A stretch of 64,000 nucleotides of DNA, taken from the NCBI RefSeq assembly GCF_000217995.1, contig NC_015676.1, positions 1,218,103 through 1,282,102 on the forward strand. The letters are read 5' to 3'. Of this stretch, positions 50,129 through 59,921 are shown in pieces. This stretch comes from Methanosalsum zhilinae DSM 4017. GTDB lineage: Archaea > Halobacteriota > Methanosarcinia > Methanosarcinales > Methanosarcinaceae. A program made the position numbers and the translations under genes. Position 1 is the first letter of the stretch. Each line of letters starts with the position of its first letter. The notes below the pieces were generated by a model. It did no database searches and was not told the DNA's origin. It saw only the letters and a program-made list of their open reading frames with translations.

Positions 50129-52798
50129 GTGGCAGAAAACAAATTTGTGTACTTTTTCGGAGACAATCAAACAGACGGTAATGGCAGCATGAAAGATCTG
50201 CTTGGGGGTAAAGGTGCAAACCTCGCAGAAATGGCAAACCTGGGAGTTCCAGTACCACCCGGATTTACAATAACGACTCAGGTTTGTGTCTATTATCTTG
50301 AACATGGAAAGTATCCTTCAGGGCTTCTCCAGCAGATTAACGATGCAATTAAAAAACTGGAAAAAATCAATAACAAAAAGTTTGGAGACTCACATAATCC
50401 ACTATTATTATCTGTACGTTCCGGAGCAAAGGCTTCAATGCCAGGAATGATGGATACCGTTTTGAACCTGGGCCTTAATGATGAATCAGTTAAAGGCCTT
50501 GCCAGAAAAACAGATAACCCGAGATTTGCTTATGATAGCTACAGACGATTCCTGGCAATGTTTGGTGATGTTGTTCTTGGAATCGATCATGATGAATTCG
50601 AAGCAATGATCGAGAGCAAGAAAAAAGAACTTGGGATTAAGCTGGATACTGAACTTGATATAGATGCACTAAAAGAACTGGTTGAAAGCTTTAAGCAGAT
50701 AATTGAAAAAAATATTGGCAAAAAGTTTACACAGGATCCTAGGGAACATCTCCAGATGGCAATAGATGCAGTATTCAGCTCATGGAACAACCAGAGGGCA
50801 ATAACCTACAGAAAACTGCATGACATTCCTCATGACTGGGGTACAGCCGTAAATATACAGACCATGGTATATGGTAATATGGGAGATACCTCAGGTACGG
50901 GAGTCGCTTTTACCCGCGACCCAGGCACAGGTGAAAAAAAATATTTCGGAGAATATCTCATCAATGCTCAGGGTGAAGATGTTGTTGCAGGAATAAGGAC
51001 TCCGCAGTCAATTGAAACATTAGAGGAAGCAATGCCTCATGTTTATGATCAGCTTGTTGAAATTTTCACCAGGTTAGAGCAGCATTTCAAAGATATGCAG
51101 GATATCGAATTTACGATTGAAGAAGGTAAACTCTATATCCTCCAGACAAGAACTGGGAAAAGAACAGCTGCTGCTACAATCAAAATTGCTGTAGATATGG
51201 TTGAGGAAAAGCTCATTGATAAAAGGACAGCCATTTTAAGGGTAGAGCCAAAACATGTTGACCAGATGCTACACCCGATGATAAAACCAGGCTCTGAGTA
51301 TAAAGTGATTGCTAGAGGACTGGCAGCTTCTCCAGGAGCTGCAGTTGGCAAAGTTGTATTTACTGCTGAACATGCTGAAGAAATGAAGAAGAATAGTGAA
51401 AAGGTGATCATGGTACGTACCGAAACATCTCCTGAAGATATAGGAGGAATGCATGCAGCAGAAGGAATACTTACAGTAAGAGGTGGTATGACATCTCATG
51501 CAGCTGTAGTTGCCAGAGGTATGGGTAAGCCATGTGTAGCTGGCTGCGATGATATAACTATTGATATTGATGATGCCTGCTTTATGGCAGGCGAGTATAC
51601 AATAAAAGAAGGAGATTATATTTCCATTGACGGCACCAGCGGTAATGTTATTGCAGGTAAAGTAGAACTTGCAGTTCCCGGTGTAAACAAAGACCTGGAA
51701 ACAATCCTTGAATGGTCTGATGGAATACGCAAGCTCAGGATCCGAACAAATGCAGATACCCCTCAAGATGCAGCTATTGCCTATGAATTTGGTGCTGAAG
51801 GAATAGGACTTTGCAGAACTGAACATATGTTTTTTGGAGAAGACCGGATTCCGGTGGTACGTGAAATGATCATGGCTGAAGATGAAAATGAAAGAAGAGA
51901 AGCATTATCAAAACTTCTCCCAATGCAAAAAGAAGATTTCATTGGAATATTCAAGGCTATGAAAGAATATCCCGTAACGATAAGACTTCTGGATCCACCA
52001 CTGCATGAATTCCTACCAAGGCTGGAAGAACTGGAAGCAAAGCTTGCAAAACTTCAATATGGCAATGATAATAAAAAAGAAATAGAAAAGGTAAAGAAGC
52101 TTATTGAGAGAGTTGAAGCTGTTAAAGAAATAAATCCCATGCTTGGACACAGAGGATGCAGGCTGGGAATCACCTATCCAGAAATATATGAAATGCAGGT
52201 ACAGGCAATATTTGAAGCTGCCTGTGAACTCATGTCAGAGAATGTGACTGTAGTACCTGAGATAATGATTCCTCTGATATCTGATGCTAAAGAACTATCT
52301 CTGATAAGAAATGAGGTGAAAGAGATAGCAGAAAAAACTATGGATAACACCAGCACCCGGATAGATTACCTTATTGGTACAATGATAGAACTTCCCCGTG
52401 CAGCAATAACCGCAGATAAAATTGCCCAGCATGCCGAATTTTTCTCATTTGGTACAAATGACCTGACTCAGACGACATTTGGATTCAGCAGGGATGATGC
52501 AGGCAAGTTTTTACCATTATACATAGATAAAGAAATACTTGAAATGGATCCCTTTGTAGTTCTGGATCAGGAAGGTGTTGGTGAGCTGATCAAAATGGGA
52601 ATAACAAAAGGAAGATCTACAAATCCTGATTTGAAGGTTGGAATCTGTGGAGAACACGGAGGAGAACCAAAATCTATAAAATTTGGGTATGTGAGCGGAT
52701 TGGATTATGTTAGTTGTTCACCATACAGAATACCTATTGCAAGGCTTGCTGCAGCACAGGCAGTTCTGGAAAACGGAGATGACATCAAAAATGATTAA
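50129..52798 (+). CDS. ppdK: Pyruvate, phosphate dikinase
   Basis: PpdK (889 residues) interconverts pyruvate + ATP + Pi and PEP + AMP + PPi, feeding gluconeogenesis from acetyl-CoA-derived pyruvate. The ATP-grasp domain starts YFFGDNQTDGN with LLGGKGANLAEMANLGVPVP. The phosphohistidine is H457 in GGMTSHAAVVARGMGKPC. The PEP domain has GLCRTEHMFF, FSFGTNDLTQTTFGFSRDD, and catalytic C840 in GICGEHGGEP. The start is GTG with a GGAGG ribosome site. The PPi it makes would be a substrate for HppA, encoded elsewhere in this window. A hairpin terminator follows the stop. Confidence 0.98.
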   Translation: MAENKFVYFFGDNQTDGNGSMKDLLGGKGANLAEMANLGVPVPPGFTITTQVCVYYLEHGKYPSGLLQQINDAIKKLEKINNKKFGDSHNPLLLSVRSGAKASMPGMMDTVLNLGLNDESVKGLARKTDNPRFAYDSYRRFLAMFGDVVLGIDHDEFEAMIESKKKELGIKLDTELDIDALKELVESFKQIIEKNIGKKFTQDPREHLQMAIDAVFSSWNNQRAITYRKLHDIPHDWGTAVNIQTMVYGNMGDTSGTGVAFTRDPGTGEKKYFGEYLINAQGEDVVAGIRTPQSIETLEEAMPHVYDQLVEIFTRLEQHFKDMQDIEFTIEEGKLYILQTRTGKRTAAATIKIAVDMVEEKLIDKRTAILRVEPKHVDQMLHPMIKPGSEYKVIARGLAASPGAAVGKVVFTAEHAEEMKKNSEKVIMVRTETSPEDIGGMHAAEGILTVRGGMTSHAAVVARGMGKPCVAGCDDITIDIDDACFMAGEYTIKEGDYISIDGTSGNVIAGKVELAVPGVNKDLETILEWSDGIRKLRIRTNADTPQDAAIAYEFGAEGIGLCRTEHMFFGEDRIPVVREMIMAEDENERREALSKLLPMQKEDFIGIFKAMKEYPVTIRLLDPPLHEFLPRLEELEAKLAKLQYGNDNKKEIEKVKKLIERVEAVKEINPMLGHRGCRLGITYPEIYEMQVQAIFEAACELMSENVTVVPEIMIPLISDAKELSLIRNEVKEIAEKTMDNTSTRIDYLIGTMIELPRAAITADKIAQHAEFFSFGTNDLTQTTFGFSRDDAGKFLPLYIDKEILEMDPFVVLDQEGVGELIKMGITKGRSTNPDLKVGICGEHGGEPKSIKFGYVSGLDYVSCSPYRIPIARLAAAQAVLENGDDIKND

Positions 52799-52799
52799 G

Positions 52800-52822
52800 A
52801 AGCTGGATCTATAATCCAGCTT
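52800..52822 (+). terminator. Hairpin terminator after ppdK
   Basis: AAGCTGGAT (52800-52808) and ATCCAGCTT (52814-52822) form a perfect 9-bp stem with a 5-nt loop. AAATTTTATTT follows. It starts 1 bp after the stop codon. As the next gene is convergent, it may serve both strands. Confidence 0.7.
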
Positions 52823-52893
52823 AAATTTTATTTCAGTTCTCAATATCTGTAATTTATTCAAAAAATATAATTAGAGAAAATTTTATCAGCAGC

Positions 52894-53334
52894 TCACAGA
52901 TTTTTAATATCCTTCATATCTATTAACTTGATATCAGCCTCGTCAAGAACATTCAAAGCACTTTCTATATCATCAACTCTGAGAATAAGGAATGCTTTGT
53001 CGGTTCTGGTAACAAAAGCATACGCATAGTCTATGTTAATGTTATGTTTACTGAGTACATCCGCTATTTTTGCAAGGCTTCCTGGGACATCATCCATTTC
53101 TACACCAAGCACACTGGTTTCTGACACAGTAAATCCGGAGTCGTGGAGAACTCTGTGAGCCTCATCTGGATTATCCACTACCATCCGGATAATCCCAAAA
53201 TCACCAGCTTCAGCTATTGTAAAAGCCCTGATATTAATTCCTGCTCTCTTAAGTTTTGCAGCCGTGTTTGCAAGTCTTCCGGGTCGGTTTTCAGAAAAAA
53301 GTGATATCTGCTTGATTATTTTATCCATCATCAT
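52894..53334 (-). CDS. ACT-domain pair protein
   Basis: This 146-residue protein consists of two ACT domains: KQISLFSENRPGRLANTAAKL at the N-terminus and GVEMDDVPGSLAKIADVLSKH in the middle. The DxPGxL-type ligand loop is visible in both. Such proteins bind amino acids or other small ligands and regulate partners. It lies 39 bp downstream of the PaaK-type ligase gene, an arrangement common in archaea and anaerobic bacteria. It is likely a regulator of that ligase or its pathway. An AGGTGG ribosome site precedes three consecutive ATG codons. Confidence 0.92.
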   Translation of the reverse strand: MMMDKIIKQISLFSENRPGRLANTAAKLKRAGINIRAFTIAEAGDFGIIRMVVDNPDEAHRVLHDSGFTVSETSVLGVEMDDVPGSLAKIADVLSKHNINIDYAYAFVTRTDKAFLILRVDDIESALNVLDEADIKLIDMKDIKNL

Positions 53335-53373
53335 AAATCCACCTAATAATAATTATGATAATTCATCTATATA

Positions 53374-54678
53374 TTATAATACTCTTTTATCTATAACCTT
53401 TTTTGACTTTCCAATTGATCTTGGGAGTGAACCATGCTCAACAAGTTCTACATTAACACTGAGATTCAATATGGATTTCAGAGAAGATGCAACTTTTTTC
53501 TCCAGAGAGATCATATCATTTACTCTGTCACTGAAAGCAGCATCTGTCATTTCAATCTGTACTGTCATAGTATCCATTTCATTGACACGATCAACTATTA
53601 TCATGAAATGTTCACCAACTTCAGGTATCTTCATCAATACAGATTCTACCTGTCCAGGGAATACATTTATACCCCTTACAACCAGCATATCATCTACTCT
53701 GCCCAAAATCCTCATTATTCGAGGGTGAGTACGCCCACACTGGCAGGGTTCACTATTAAGAATAGTTGTATCTCCAACTTTGTAGCGGATCAATGGCAGA
53801 GCTTCTTTTGATAATGTTGTGATAACAAGTTCACCTCTTTCCCCATCAGGAACTGGCTCTCCGGTATCACTGTCAATTACTTCTACCAGAAATTGATCGG
53901 CCCATATATGTATCCCCTCCTGATAAACACATTCCGTGAACAATGGACCGCTTAGTTCGGATGTTCCAAACACATCATAGGCCTTTATCCCTGTTGATTC
54001 TTCAATCCTTTTGCGCATTTCTTCAGACCATGGTTCAGCTCCAAGGATCCCAACCCTTAAATTCGTATCTTTCTGAAAATCTATACCTTCTTTTTTAGCA
54101 GCTTCGTTCAGAAATAAAAAATATGAAGGAGTACATGCAATTGCAGTTGTTCCAAGATCATCCATTAGCTCCATTTGTCTTTCTGTGTTTCCTGCACTTG
54201 TTGGGAGGACTGTTGATCCAATCTCCTCTGCACCATAGTGAAGTCCCAGTCCGCCGGTAAAAAGCCCATATCCATAGCTGACCTGTAGTACATCACCACG
54301 TCCCAGTCCTATAGATGTTAATGCCCTTGCAAGCGACTTGGTCCACTCATTAATATCATTCTTAGTGTATCCAACAACAGTAGGCTTACCTGTAGTACCA
54401 GAAGAAACATGAAATCTAACCAGTCTTTCATTTGGAACACAGAACATTCCTGTCGGATAAGTATCCCTGAGGTCCTGTTTATAAGTGAATGGAAGTTTTC
54501 TCACATCATTCAGTGATTTTATATCTTCAGGCTTTACTCCTGCCTGATCAAATCTTTTTCGATAAAAGGATGAATGACTATACACATATTGCACAATCTT
54601 TTTCAGTTTTTCTTCCTGGAGTTCTCTTAATTCAACAGATGGGAGTCTTTCAATTTGTGGATTCCAGTACTCAATCAT
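53374..54678 (-). CDS. paaK: Phenylacetate-CoA ligase-like aryl-CoA synthetase
   Basis: This 434-residue adenylate-forming enzyme of the PaaK family has the AMP-binding P-loop SSGTTGKPTVVGY near 91, then YGYGLFTGGLGLHYGAE, YDVFGTSELSGP, and a C-terminal domain beginning GRVDDMLVVRGINVFP. It forms acyl-CoA from an aromatic acid such as phenylacetate or indoleacetate. In methanogens these enzymes probably recycle aryl acids for aromatic amino acid synthesis, since no degradation pathway is present. It is paired with the ACT-domain gene. A GGTGA ribosome site precedes the ATG. Confidence 0.93.
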   Translation of the reverse strand: MIEYWNPQIERLPSVELRELQEEKLKKIVQYVYSHSSFYRKRFDQAGVKPEDIKSLNDVRKLPFTYKQDLRDTYPTGMFCVPNERLVRFHVSSGTTGKPTVVGYTKNDINEWTKSLARALTSIGLGRGDVLQVSYGYGLFTGGLGLHYGAEEIGSTVLPTSAGNTERQMELMDDLGTTAIACTPSYFLFLNEAAKKEGIDFQKDTNLRVGILGAEPWSEEMRKRIEESTGIKAYDVFGTSELSGPLFTECVYQEGIHIWADQFLVEVIDSDTGEPVPDGERGELVITTLSKEALPLIRYKVGDTTILNSEPCQCGRTHPRIMRILGRVDDMLVVRGINVFPGQVESVLMKIPEVGEHFMIIVDRVNEMDTMTVQIEMTDAAFSDRVNDMISLEKKVASSLKSILNLSVNVELVEHGSLPRSIGKSKKVIDKRVL

Positions 54679-54708
54679 TTTTATTCACCAATAAAATTAT
54701 ATGAAGAT

Positions 54709-55677
54709 CTATAAATTAGAAGGATTCTCCTGATCTTTGAGAATATCTATTACATGCATTTTACATTCATTCAATATTTCATCCAGATCTGAATTAACAT
54801 CTATTCCTGCAGCGCCGGCATGACCACCACCAGTTCCATCGTAATGCTCACTGACCTCTTCCATGATCTTGCCAAGATTTACTCCTGCATTGACAGCTTC
54901 CCTTTTTGCACGGCCGCTTATCCTTGCTGTAGAATCCTCTCTGGAAGTACCTACAAAAGAAACATCTGCACCAATATTTATTAGCATAGAAGCAGCTGAT
55001 CCTCCAAAAGAACTTACATGAGATGTTGAGATCAGCCAGTCACCGGTACGTTGAGTTTCTGCTCTTGATGCTGCTTTTAGCATTGCTATTCTCATTGAAA
55101 TATCCTGCGGGGTACTGGCCATAAGATCAAGGACCTCTGCATATTCTACACCGCTGGTTTCCACTATTTCACCAACTGCTTTAAAAGTCTCTGAGGTTGC
55201 ATGCTTGAAGTGACCAGTATCAGTAACAATGCCTGTAAGAAGCCCAATGGCAACTCTTGACATAACAGGAGCTTCCATACACTTGAGCACACTGAATACT
55301 ATTTCCGCCGTTGAGGTGGCTTGCCTGTGAAGATAAAAATCTGCCTTTTCAGTTAGTGCAGTAGTAGCATGATGATCAATCACTCCATATCTGGAAAGCT
55401 GTATGTCATTTAGCTGAGCTGATGTTGAAGTATCAACTATCAGTGTGAACTCATAATCATCCGGATTGGGTGATTCAACAACATCTATATTTAATCTATC
55501 TATCAGTATTGAAGCAACTCTGTTATATCCATCAACAAGACCTACAGTACCACCAATTGCTTCAGATAGAGCAAATGCGCTGCTCACTGCATCAGGATCT
55601 GCATTACGATGGCACAAATATAGAATATGACGATAGTTCAATAGCCTGTTGTAAAAGTCGATTTCATCTACTTGCAT
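54709..55677 (-). CDS. DHH-family phosphoesterase
   Basis: This 322-residue DHH/DHHA1 protein is related to RecJ and nanoRNase. Catalytic motifs are LCHRNADPDAVSSAFAL near 25, VDTSTSAQ, the DHH triad in GVIDHHATTAL near 110, LTGIVTDTGHFKHAT, and the DHHA1 signature GGGHAGAAGI near 290. It likely cleaves short oligonucleotides or cyclic dinucleotides, and the substrate is not fixed by the sequence. A GAGGCG ribosome site precedes the ATG. It lies 61 bp downstream of prefoldin beta, at the end of the superoperon. Confidence 0.92.
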   Translation of the reverse strand: MQVDEIDFYNRLLNYRHILYLCHRNADPDAVSSAFALSEAIGGTVGLVDGYNRVASILIDRLNIDVVESPNPDDYEFTLIVDTSTSAQLNDIQLSRYGVIDHHATTALTEKADFYLHRQATSTAEIVFSVLKCMEAPVMSRVAIGLLTGIVTDTGHFKHATSETFKAVGEIVETSGVEYAEVLDLMASTPQDISMRIAMLKAASRAETQRTGDWLISTSHVSSFGGSAASMLINIGADVSFVGTSREDSTARISGRAKREAVNAGVNLGKIMEEVSEHYDGTGGGHAGAAGIDVNSDLDEILNECKMHVIDILKDQENPSNL

Positions 55678-55738
55678 TTACGCCTCTAATCATTACAGGA
55701 TAATATCCTGAATTGATTAATTGTAGAATGATGGATTA

Positions 55739-56089
55739 TTATTGTGCATTGCTCATCGACTGTTTGATCTGCTCCTGGAGCTGAGCAAATCTTTTGGAGA
55801 TTCTCTCTTCCTGTCGGGATATTGATTGCAGTCTTAATGATAGTGACTCTATCTTATCTTTTAATTTAGAAACTGTTTCTTCTTTGCTTGCTTTGATCTG
55901 AAGGTCACCAATTGATCTGTAAATAATTACATCATCCGGCAGGTTTTCAAGCTCTTCCATTGCCATTTCAGATTCTTTTTTCAGAGATTCGGTCTGCATC
56001 TTTTGCATTGCAAGGGATTGAGCCTGTTGCTGGACCTGCTGGAGCTGAGCCAGCTGATTCTGTACCTGTGGGGGGTATTCTCCATTCAT
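55739..56089 (-). CDS. pfdB: Prefoldin subunit beta
   Basis: This 116-residue prefoldin beta chain forms a hexamer with alpha subunits to hand unfolded proteins to the thermosome. Two long coiled-coil helices (QNQLAQLQQVQQQAQSLAMQ; SKLKDKIESLSLRLQSISRQ) flank the central beta hairpin (ENLPDDVIIYRSIGDLQIKA). The ATG at 56089 follows AGGTGA, so the longer frame from 56110 was rejected. It sits at its usual place near the end of the exosome/proteasome superoperon. Confidence 0.96.
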   Translation of the reverse strand: MNGEYPPQVQNQLAQLQQVQQQAQSLAMQKMQTESLKKESEMAMEELENLPDDVIIYRSIGDLQIKASKEETVSKLKDKIESLSLRLQSISRQEERISKRFAQLQEQIKQSMSNAQ

Positions 56090-56151
56090 ATTATTCACCT
56101 GGCATTTCAATTGATCTGAAGTGATTTTAATCTTTCTATTAAGATCATCTT

Positions 56152-56418
56152 TTATATTTCAAGTGCAGAATCTGCTTCCAGCTTATTGAATATTTCATAA
56201 GAGATAGCAATAAGACGAAGCCATGTATTCAGAGCAGAACGCATGGATATTATATCAGAAGACTGAACGGTCATAATTAAGGTATTGTCCTCAAGAAAAA
56301 GCATCACATTTGACCTATCTGATACAGGAGTTTCTATTTCAGGCAACAATGTATCATAAATATATCTTGCAATGCTATTATCTGAAATTTCAAAAATTGA
56401 TCTGGAAGTTAGTTCCAT
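56152..56418 (-). CDS. pcc1: KEOPS complex subunit Pcc1
   Basis: This 88-residue Pcc1 is the dimerisation subunit of KEOPS, which makes the tRNA t6A modification. The fold pattern is ISDNSIARYIYDTLLPEIE, SNVMLFLEDNTLIMTVQSSD and SMRSALNTWLRLIAISYEI. The ATG at 56418 lies 8 bp after GGAG and 2 bp after the stop of the Brix gene. A TTG six bases upstream is too close to the ribosome site. Confidence 0.9.
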   Translation of the reverse strand: MELTSRSIFEISDNSIARYIYDTLLPEIETPVSDRSNVMLFLEDNTLIMTVQSSDIISMRSALNTWLRLIAISYEIFNKLEADSALEI

Positions 56419-56420
56419 TT

Positions 56421-56900
56421 TCAATACTCCTCATCAATTAACTTAAAACTATTGACAGCTAAATTCAAAATTATGCTGCCCGAGTCATAAAAGACCATAT
56501 TTTCATTATCTACCTCCAAAAAACGAGAGTTGTTTTCGGGCACATCTTCAAAGATTCGGTCCTCAAATGGAATAAAATTACATATAAGTTCAGAAAGTTT
56601 TCCTGAACCTACACAGACAGGCAACTTTGATTTTAGTTTAGTATATTTCACAGTATGCAGGTCCCGGACATTAAAATATACAGAAAGGTAGGTAGAATTT
56701 CCACTTCTGTAAATAGTCATACTACCCGGATTTCCATGGTGATCTCCAATAACTAGCATAGGGCTTTCTTTGGAGATATCAAGTAAATAATCAAAACTGG
56801 TTTTACCACGATTGATATATTCAGAATTAAAAAAGTCTGCAAAGTATTTGCAGATAATTCGAGTCTTATCTGAAGGTTTACGAGAAGAAGTAATGATCAT
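56421..56900 (-). CDS. Brix-domain ribosome biogenesis protein
   Basis: This 159-residue archaeal Brix/IMP4-like protein is predicted to bind pre-rRNA. The N-terminus MIITSSRKPSDKTRIICKYF is the conserved start of the Brix domain, followed by MLVIGDHHGNPGSMTIYR and a C-terminal strand region. It lies between rpoP (5-bp gap) and pcc1 (2-bp gap) in the superoperon, its usual place. Sequence conservation in this family is low, so the call rests on both motif and context. Confidence 0.87.
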   Translation of the reverse strand: MIITSSRKPSDKTRIICKYFADFFNSEYINRGKTSFDYLLDISKESPMLVIGDHHGNPGSMTIYRSGNSTYLSVYFNVRDLHTVKYTKLKSKLPVCVGSGKLSELICNFIPFEDRIFEDVPENNSRFLEVDNENMVFYDSGSIILNLAVNSFKLIDEEY

Positions 56901-56905
56901 ACTTC

Positions 56906-57043
56906 TTACTCTGCCTTAATTCTTTTAATAGTAGTGGGCCTTTCTTTTACCAGTATTCGGTGTCCGCAGTAGGGACAACGTATTCCGGTATATTCATAAT
57001 CAATTTCCACAGCCCTCTTACAGCGAGTGCATTTGTAACCCAT
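56906..57043 (-). CDS. rpoP: DNA-directed RNA polymerase subunit P (Rpo12)
   Basis: This 45-residue zinc-ribbon subunit is homologous to Rpb12. Cys5, Cys8, Cys23 and Cys26 ([23 protein letters not shown]) bind zinc, and the basic end [13 protein letters not shown] is typical. A GAGGTAG ribosome site lies in the end of rpl37Ae, 4 bp upstream. Confidence 0.95.
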   Translation of the reverse strand: MGYKCTRCKRAVEIDYEYTGIRCPYCGHRILVKERPTTIKRIKAE

Positions 57044-57047
57044 GGAT

Positions 57048-57335
57048 TTACTCTACCTCTTCTATAGCTTTTTTAACAATACGCTGGACTGTTCTTCCAA
57101 CAGGAGTTGTTGGGGAATAGGCTCCACCTGCAAAAGTATGTCCGCACTTATAGCATTTCCACATCCCAGTTCCGGCACGTTTTACTGTAGGCCTTGCACA
57201 TACATTGCAGACATGCTCTTTTCGCATCTTTTCTTCAATATTTGCAACCTGTTTACGATCTCTTCGTCCGTATCTTGTACCAAACCTACCTGCGGATTTG
57301 GTCACATGTCCTTTACTTGTATATTTTTTTGCCAT
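57048..57335 (-). CDS. rpl37ae: 50S ribosomal protein L37Ae (eL43)
   Basis: This 95-residue ribosomal protein has a C4 zinc finger ([22 protein letters not shown]) and the basic N-terminus [26 protein letters not shown] ribosome site precedes the ATG. It is followed closely by rpoP. The gap to rrp42 upstream is 71 bp. Confidence 0.97.
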   Translation of the reverse strand: MAKKYTSKGHVTKSAGRFGTRYGRRDRKQVANIEEKMRKEHVCNVCARPTVKRAGTGMWKCYKCGHTFAGGAYSPTTPVGRTVQRIVKKAIEEVE

Positions 57336-57406
57336 CGAAATTTTCCTCCATCAGTAATCTTATTGTTTAGCGGTCAATTTTTTTATAGCTCAGTGCTATA
57401 AACCGT

Positions 57407-58189
57407 TTAAATGTTCAAAAGATACTGTTCCCTTATCTCAGATGCTTTTTCTGTTGCAGTCTCAACCGCTTCAAATACCTGATCAGTGCTGAGAGCTCCG
57501 TTGCCACTTTTCTGCATTGCACAGATACTTCCATCCTGATTAGAGATTATTGTTAATTTTGTATCACAGATTGTTTCCTCATCTATAGTAGGATCGACCA
57601 TTAACTGCCCTTCTATATCCACAAGACTTACAGCAACCGGCATTTCCCTCACAGGAACTGGTATGTCTTCACCGTAACCTTTTGTTTCACGTGGTATTTT
57701 TGCAGTCATCAGTGCTGCAATAGCACCAAGAGAAGCTGCGTCCAGAATATTTCCACCATCATTTAATACATGTATATCAATGAAAACCATCCAGACTTCT
57801 TCTCCTTCTGTAATACATAACTTCTTTAAATCAATTGTGCCTGATTCACGGATTCCCCTATCTACCACTCTGGACATTTCCACTGCATTTTCATTAGGAG
57901 GTCCTGGTTCAAAAAAAGGGGATGCTATTGGGTTCAATTCCATACTTGTAATAATAACTCCCTCATCTGGAGAATCAGGAAACGGTGTCCCAGTCTGTAG
58001 TTTTATACCTGCTATTAGCTGTGTTTCACCAAATTGCACCTTTGCGGACCCTTCAGCTTTTTCGACAACGTCTGTCTCGACCTTTATGTCTCTTAGCTGA
58101 TCAAATTCACGATGATCCTCTCGCTGTCCTTTAAGCATCAAATTGTAAATATAATCTTTTTTAAGTCTGGCCATTATTTCATTGCTCAT
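57407..58189 (-). CDS. rrp42: Exosome complex protein Rrp42
   Basis: Rrp42 (260 residues) is the non-catalytic RNase PH-type subunit that alternates with Rrp41 in the archaeal exosome ring. Family landmarks are [52 protein letters not shown] and [18 protein letters not shown]-like sequence. The ATG at 58189 ([13 protein letters not shown]) has a GGTGA ribosome site and overlaps the rrp41 stop by 11 bp, so the two are translationally coupled. A longer frame from 58219 was rejected. Confidence 0.97.
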   Translation of the reverse strand: MSNEIMARLKKDYIYNLMLKGQREDHREFDQLRDIKVETDVVEKAEGSAKVQFGETQLIAGIKLQTGTPFPDSPDEGVIITSMELNPIASPFFEPGPPNENAVEMSRVVDRGIRESGTIDLKKLCITEGEEVWMVFIDIHVLNDGGNILDAASLGAIAALMTAKIPRETKGYGEDIPVPVREMPVAVSLVDIEGQLMVDPTIDEETICDTKLTIISNQDGSICAMQKSGNGALSTDQVFEAVETATEKASEIREQYLLNI

Positions 58190-59078
58190 CGGATTCACCG
58201 TCCAGCTCTTCTTCCTCATTTATCTTTTTTTCATCAGGATCAATATCTTCAGGCTCATCTATCCCTTCATCATCTTCATTAGCAGGGTTATCTGCATCTT
58301 CATCAATTAGCTGTTCATCAGCCTGTATATCAGATAGATCTTCTTCGGTCAAATCAAAAGAAGAATCATCTCCAAATTTTGTGTACAATGCTTTTTTCTG
58401 GATTTCGAGGATCTCCATACACCCAGCCCTGACCATTTCAATAGCTTCTTTAAACTCTTCCTGTGTCAGATTTCCATCCATCTGGATCAGAGTTATCTCT
58501 CCGTCCTGAGTCATTGCTACCGGAAGGTCTGCAGCTCCAAAATTATCTTCATCTTTATTCAGGTCAAGAACCAGCTGACCATCGACTTTTCCTACTGCAC
58601 ATGCAGATACCAGACCTTTCATAGGAATGCCTGCATCTGCAAGCGCAATTGAAGCTGCATTGATTGCAGCCGTTCTTGTACCGGCATCTGCCTGAATAAT
58701 TTCTGTAAAAATGTCAATTACAGTATTTGGATAAAATTTTGTAAGAACAACGGGTTCGAAAGCCTCTGCACTGACCTTTGATATCTCAACACTTCTCCTG
58801 CTGGGTCCGGGACGGATTCTATCCTCCACTGAAAAGGAGGCCATATTATATCTATATCTTATCAGCGCAGCATCTGGAATCTGCTTTCTTCGAGGATGAA
58901 GAGTCCGCGGTCCATATACAGCAGCCAGAACTTTATTCTTACCCCATTCAAGATAGCATGATCCATCGGCTCTGGAGAGTACACCTATATCAATCTTCAT
59001 TGGCCTTATTTCATCAACACGCCTGCCATCCAGACGTAGACCATTATCATCGATGAATTTATCCGGTTTATCGCTCAT
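58179..59078 (-). CDS. rrp41: Exosome complex protein Rrp41, with acidic tail
   Basis: Rrp41 is the catalytic phosphorolytic subunit of the exosome. The RNase PH fold shows [43 protein letters not shown], and the active-site region [21 protein letters not shown]. The core ends near residue 240. It is followed by about 58 residues that are mostly Asp and Glu, longer than usual and likely disordered. A GGAGAAT ribosome site precedes the ATG. It is coupled to rrp42. Confidence 0.97.
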   Translation of the reverse strand: MSDKPDKFIDDNGLRLDGRRVDEIRPMKIDIGVLSRADGSCYLEWGKNKVLAAVYGPRTLHPRRKQIPDAALIRYRYNMASFSVEDRIRPGPSRRSVEISKVSAEAFEPVVLTKFYPNTVIDIFTEIIQADAGTRTAAINAASIALADAGIPMKGLVSACAVGKVDGQLVLDLNKDEDNFGAADLPVAMTQDGEITLIQMDGNLTQEEFKEAIEMVRAGCMEILEIQKKALYTKFGDDSSFDLTEEDLSDIQADEQLIDEDADNPANEDDEGIDEPEDIDPDEKKINEEEELDGESDEQ

Positions 59079-59136
59079 AATAATTCTCCAAATTAATTTA
59101 TAAAAACATATTCTTACGTCTCATTGATAGAACATT

Positions 59137-59910
59137 TCAATCTTCAGATGAATCCAGTAAAGCATCAATTTTGCGATGAATATCATCAGGAATTTCATCA
59201 TCTTCCTGGAATTTAATATCATCTCCAGGAGAAACATAGCTATCCACATCAACATTGCTTTTTTTATCAGTTAAAAATTCATATATTCGGTCAGTAAGTC
59301 CATGGATATGTGACTCTTTGACTATCAATCTTATTGCATCAGTTAGTTGATCCATATTTTCCTCAGGACCGTTTATCCATATCCTTCCGTTCTGACCTAC
59401 GAATATCTCACATTTTGTTTCCTTTTTAAGCATGGAAACCATAGACCCACCATGACCTATTATTCTTGGAACTTTTGACGGAGGGATCTCTATGACCCTT
59501 CCAATTTTGATGCGTTTGAGTCCACGTTCACGCAGTGTAAGTTCAACTTTCATGGATTGGTCCACATCTTTGACGCGCAAAATAGCAGAATCGCCAACAT
59601 CCAATAAATCAGACATCTGAGAAGATTCAACGCGTTTGGGATATTCAGATACGTGTAACATACCTGTATATGGTGCACGGACATCAAAAAACCAGTTCGA
59701 AGATGTTATGTCAACTACAGTTCCAATTACATAGTCCTTTGCACGGGGTATATATTTTCCGGAAAAAGGTATAACATCAACTTTATTCTTTATATTTAAT
59801 ACTCCATATAAGGAAGAGTAAACTTTTCCTTCTTTAACATAAGTACCCAGGCCAGCGTTCTGTTCATTCTCAGACAACAATTCACCGGGTATGACAATTT
59901 TTCTGTCCAT
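59137..59910 (-). CDS. rrp4: Exosome complex RNA-binding protein Rrp4
   Basis: Rrp4 (257 residues) is the cap subunit that feeds RNA to the exosome ring. The N-terminal domain starts MDRKIVIPGELLSE. The S1 domain is about 60-130 (YVIGTVVDITSSNWFFDVR), and the KH domain follows with PRIIGHGGSMVSMLKKET and NGRIWINGPEENM. An acidic C-terminal tail ends the protein. An AGGTGC ribosome site precedes the ATG. It lies between the SBDS gene and rrp41. Confidence 0.96.
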   Translation of the reverse strand: MDRKIVIPGELLSENEQNAGLGTYVKEGKVYSSLYGVLNIKNKVDVIPFSGKYIPRAKDYVIGTVVDITSSNWFFDVRAPYTGMLHVSEYPKRVESSQMSDLLDVGDSAILRVKDVDQSMKVELTLRERGLKRIKIGRVIEIPPSKVPRIIGHGGSMVSMLKKETKCEIFVGQNGRIWINGPEENMDQLTDAIRLIVKESHIHGLTDRIYEFLTDKKSNVDVDSYVSPGDDIKFQEDDEIPDDIHRKIDALLDSSED

Positions 59911-59921
59911 AATATAGCACC

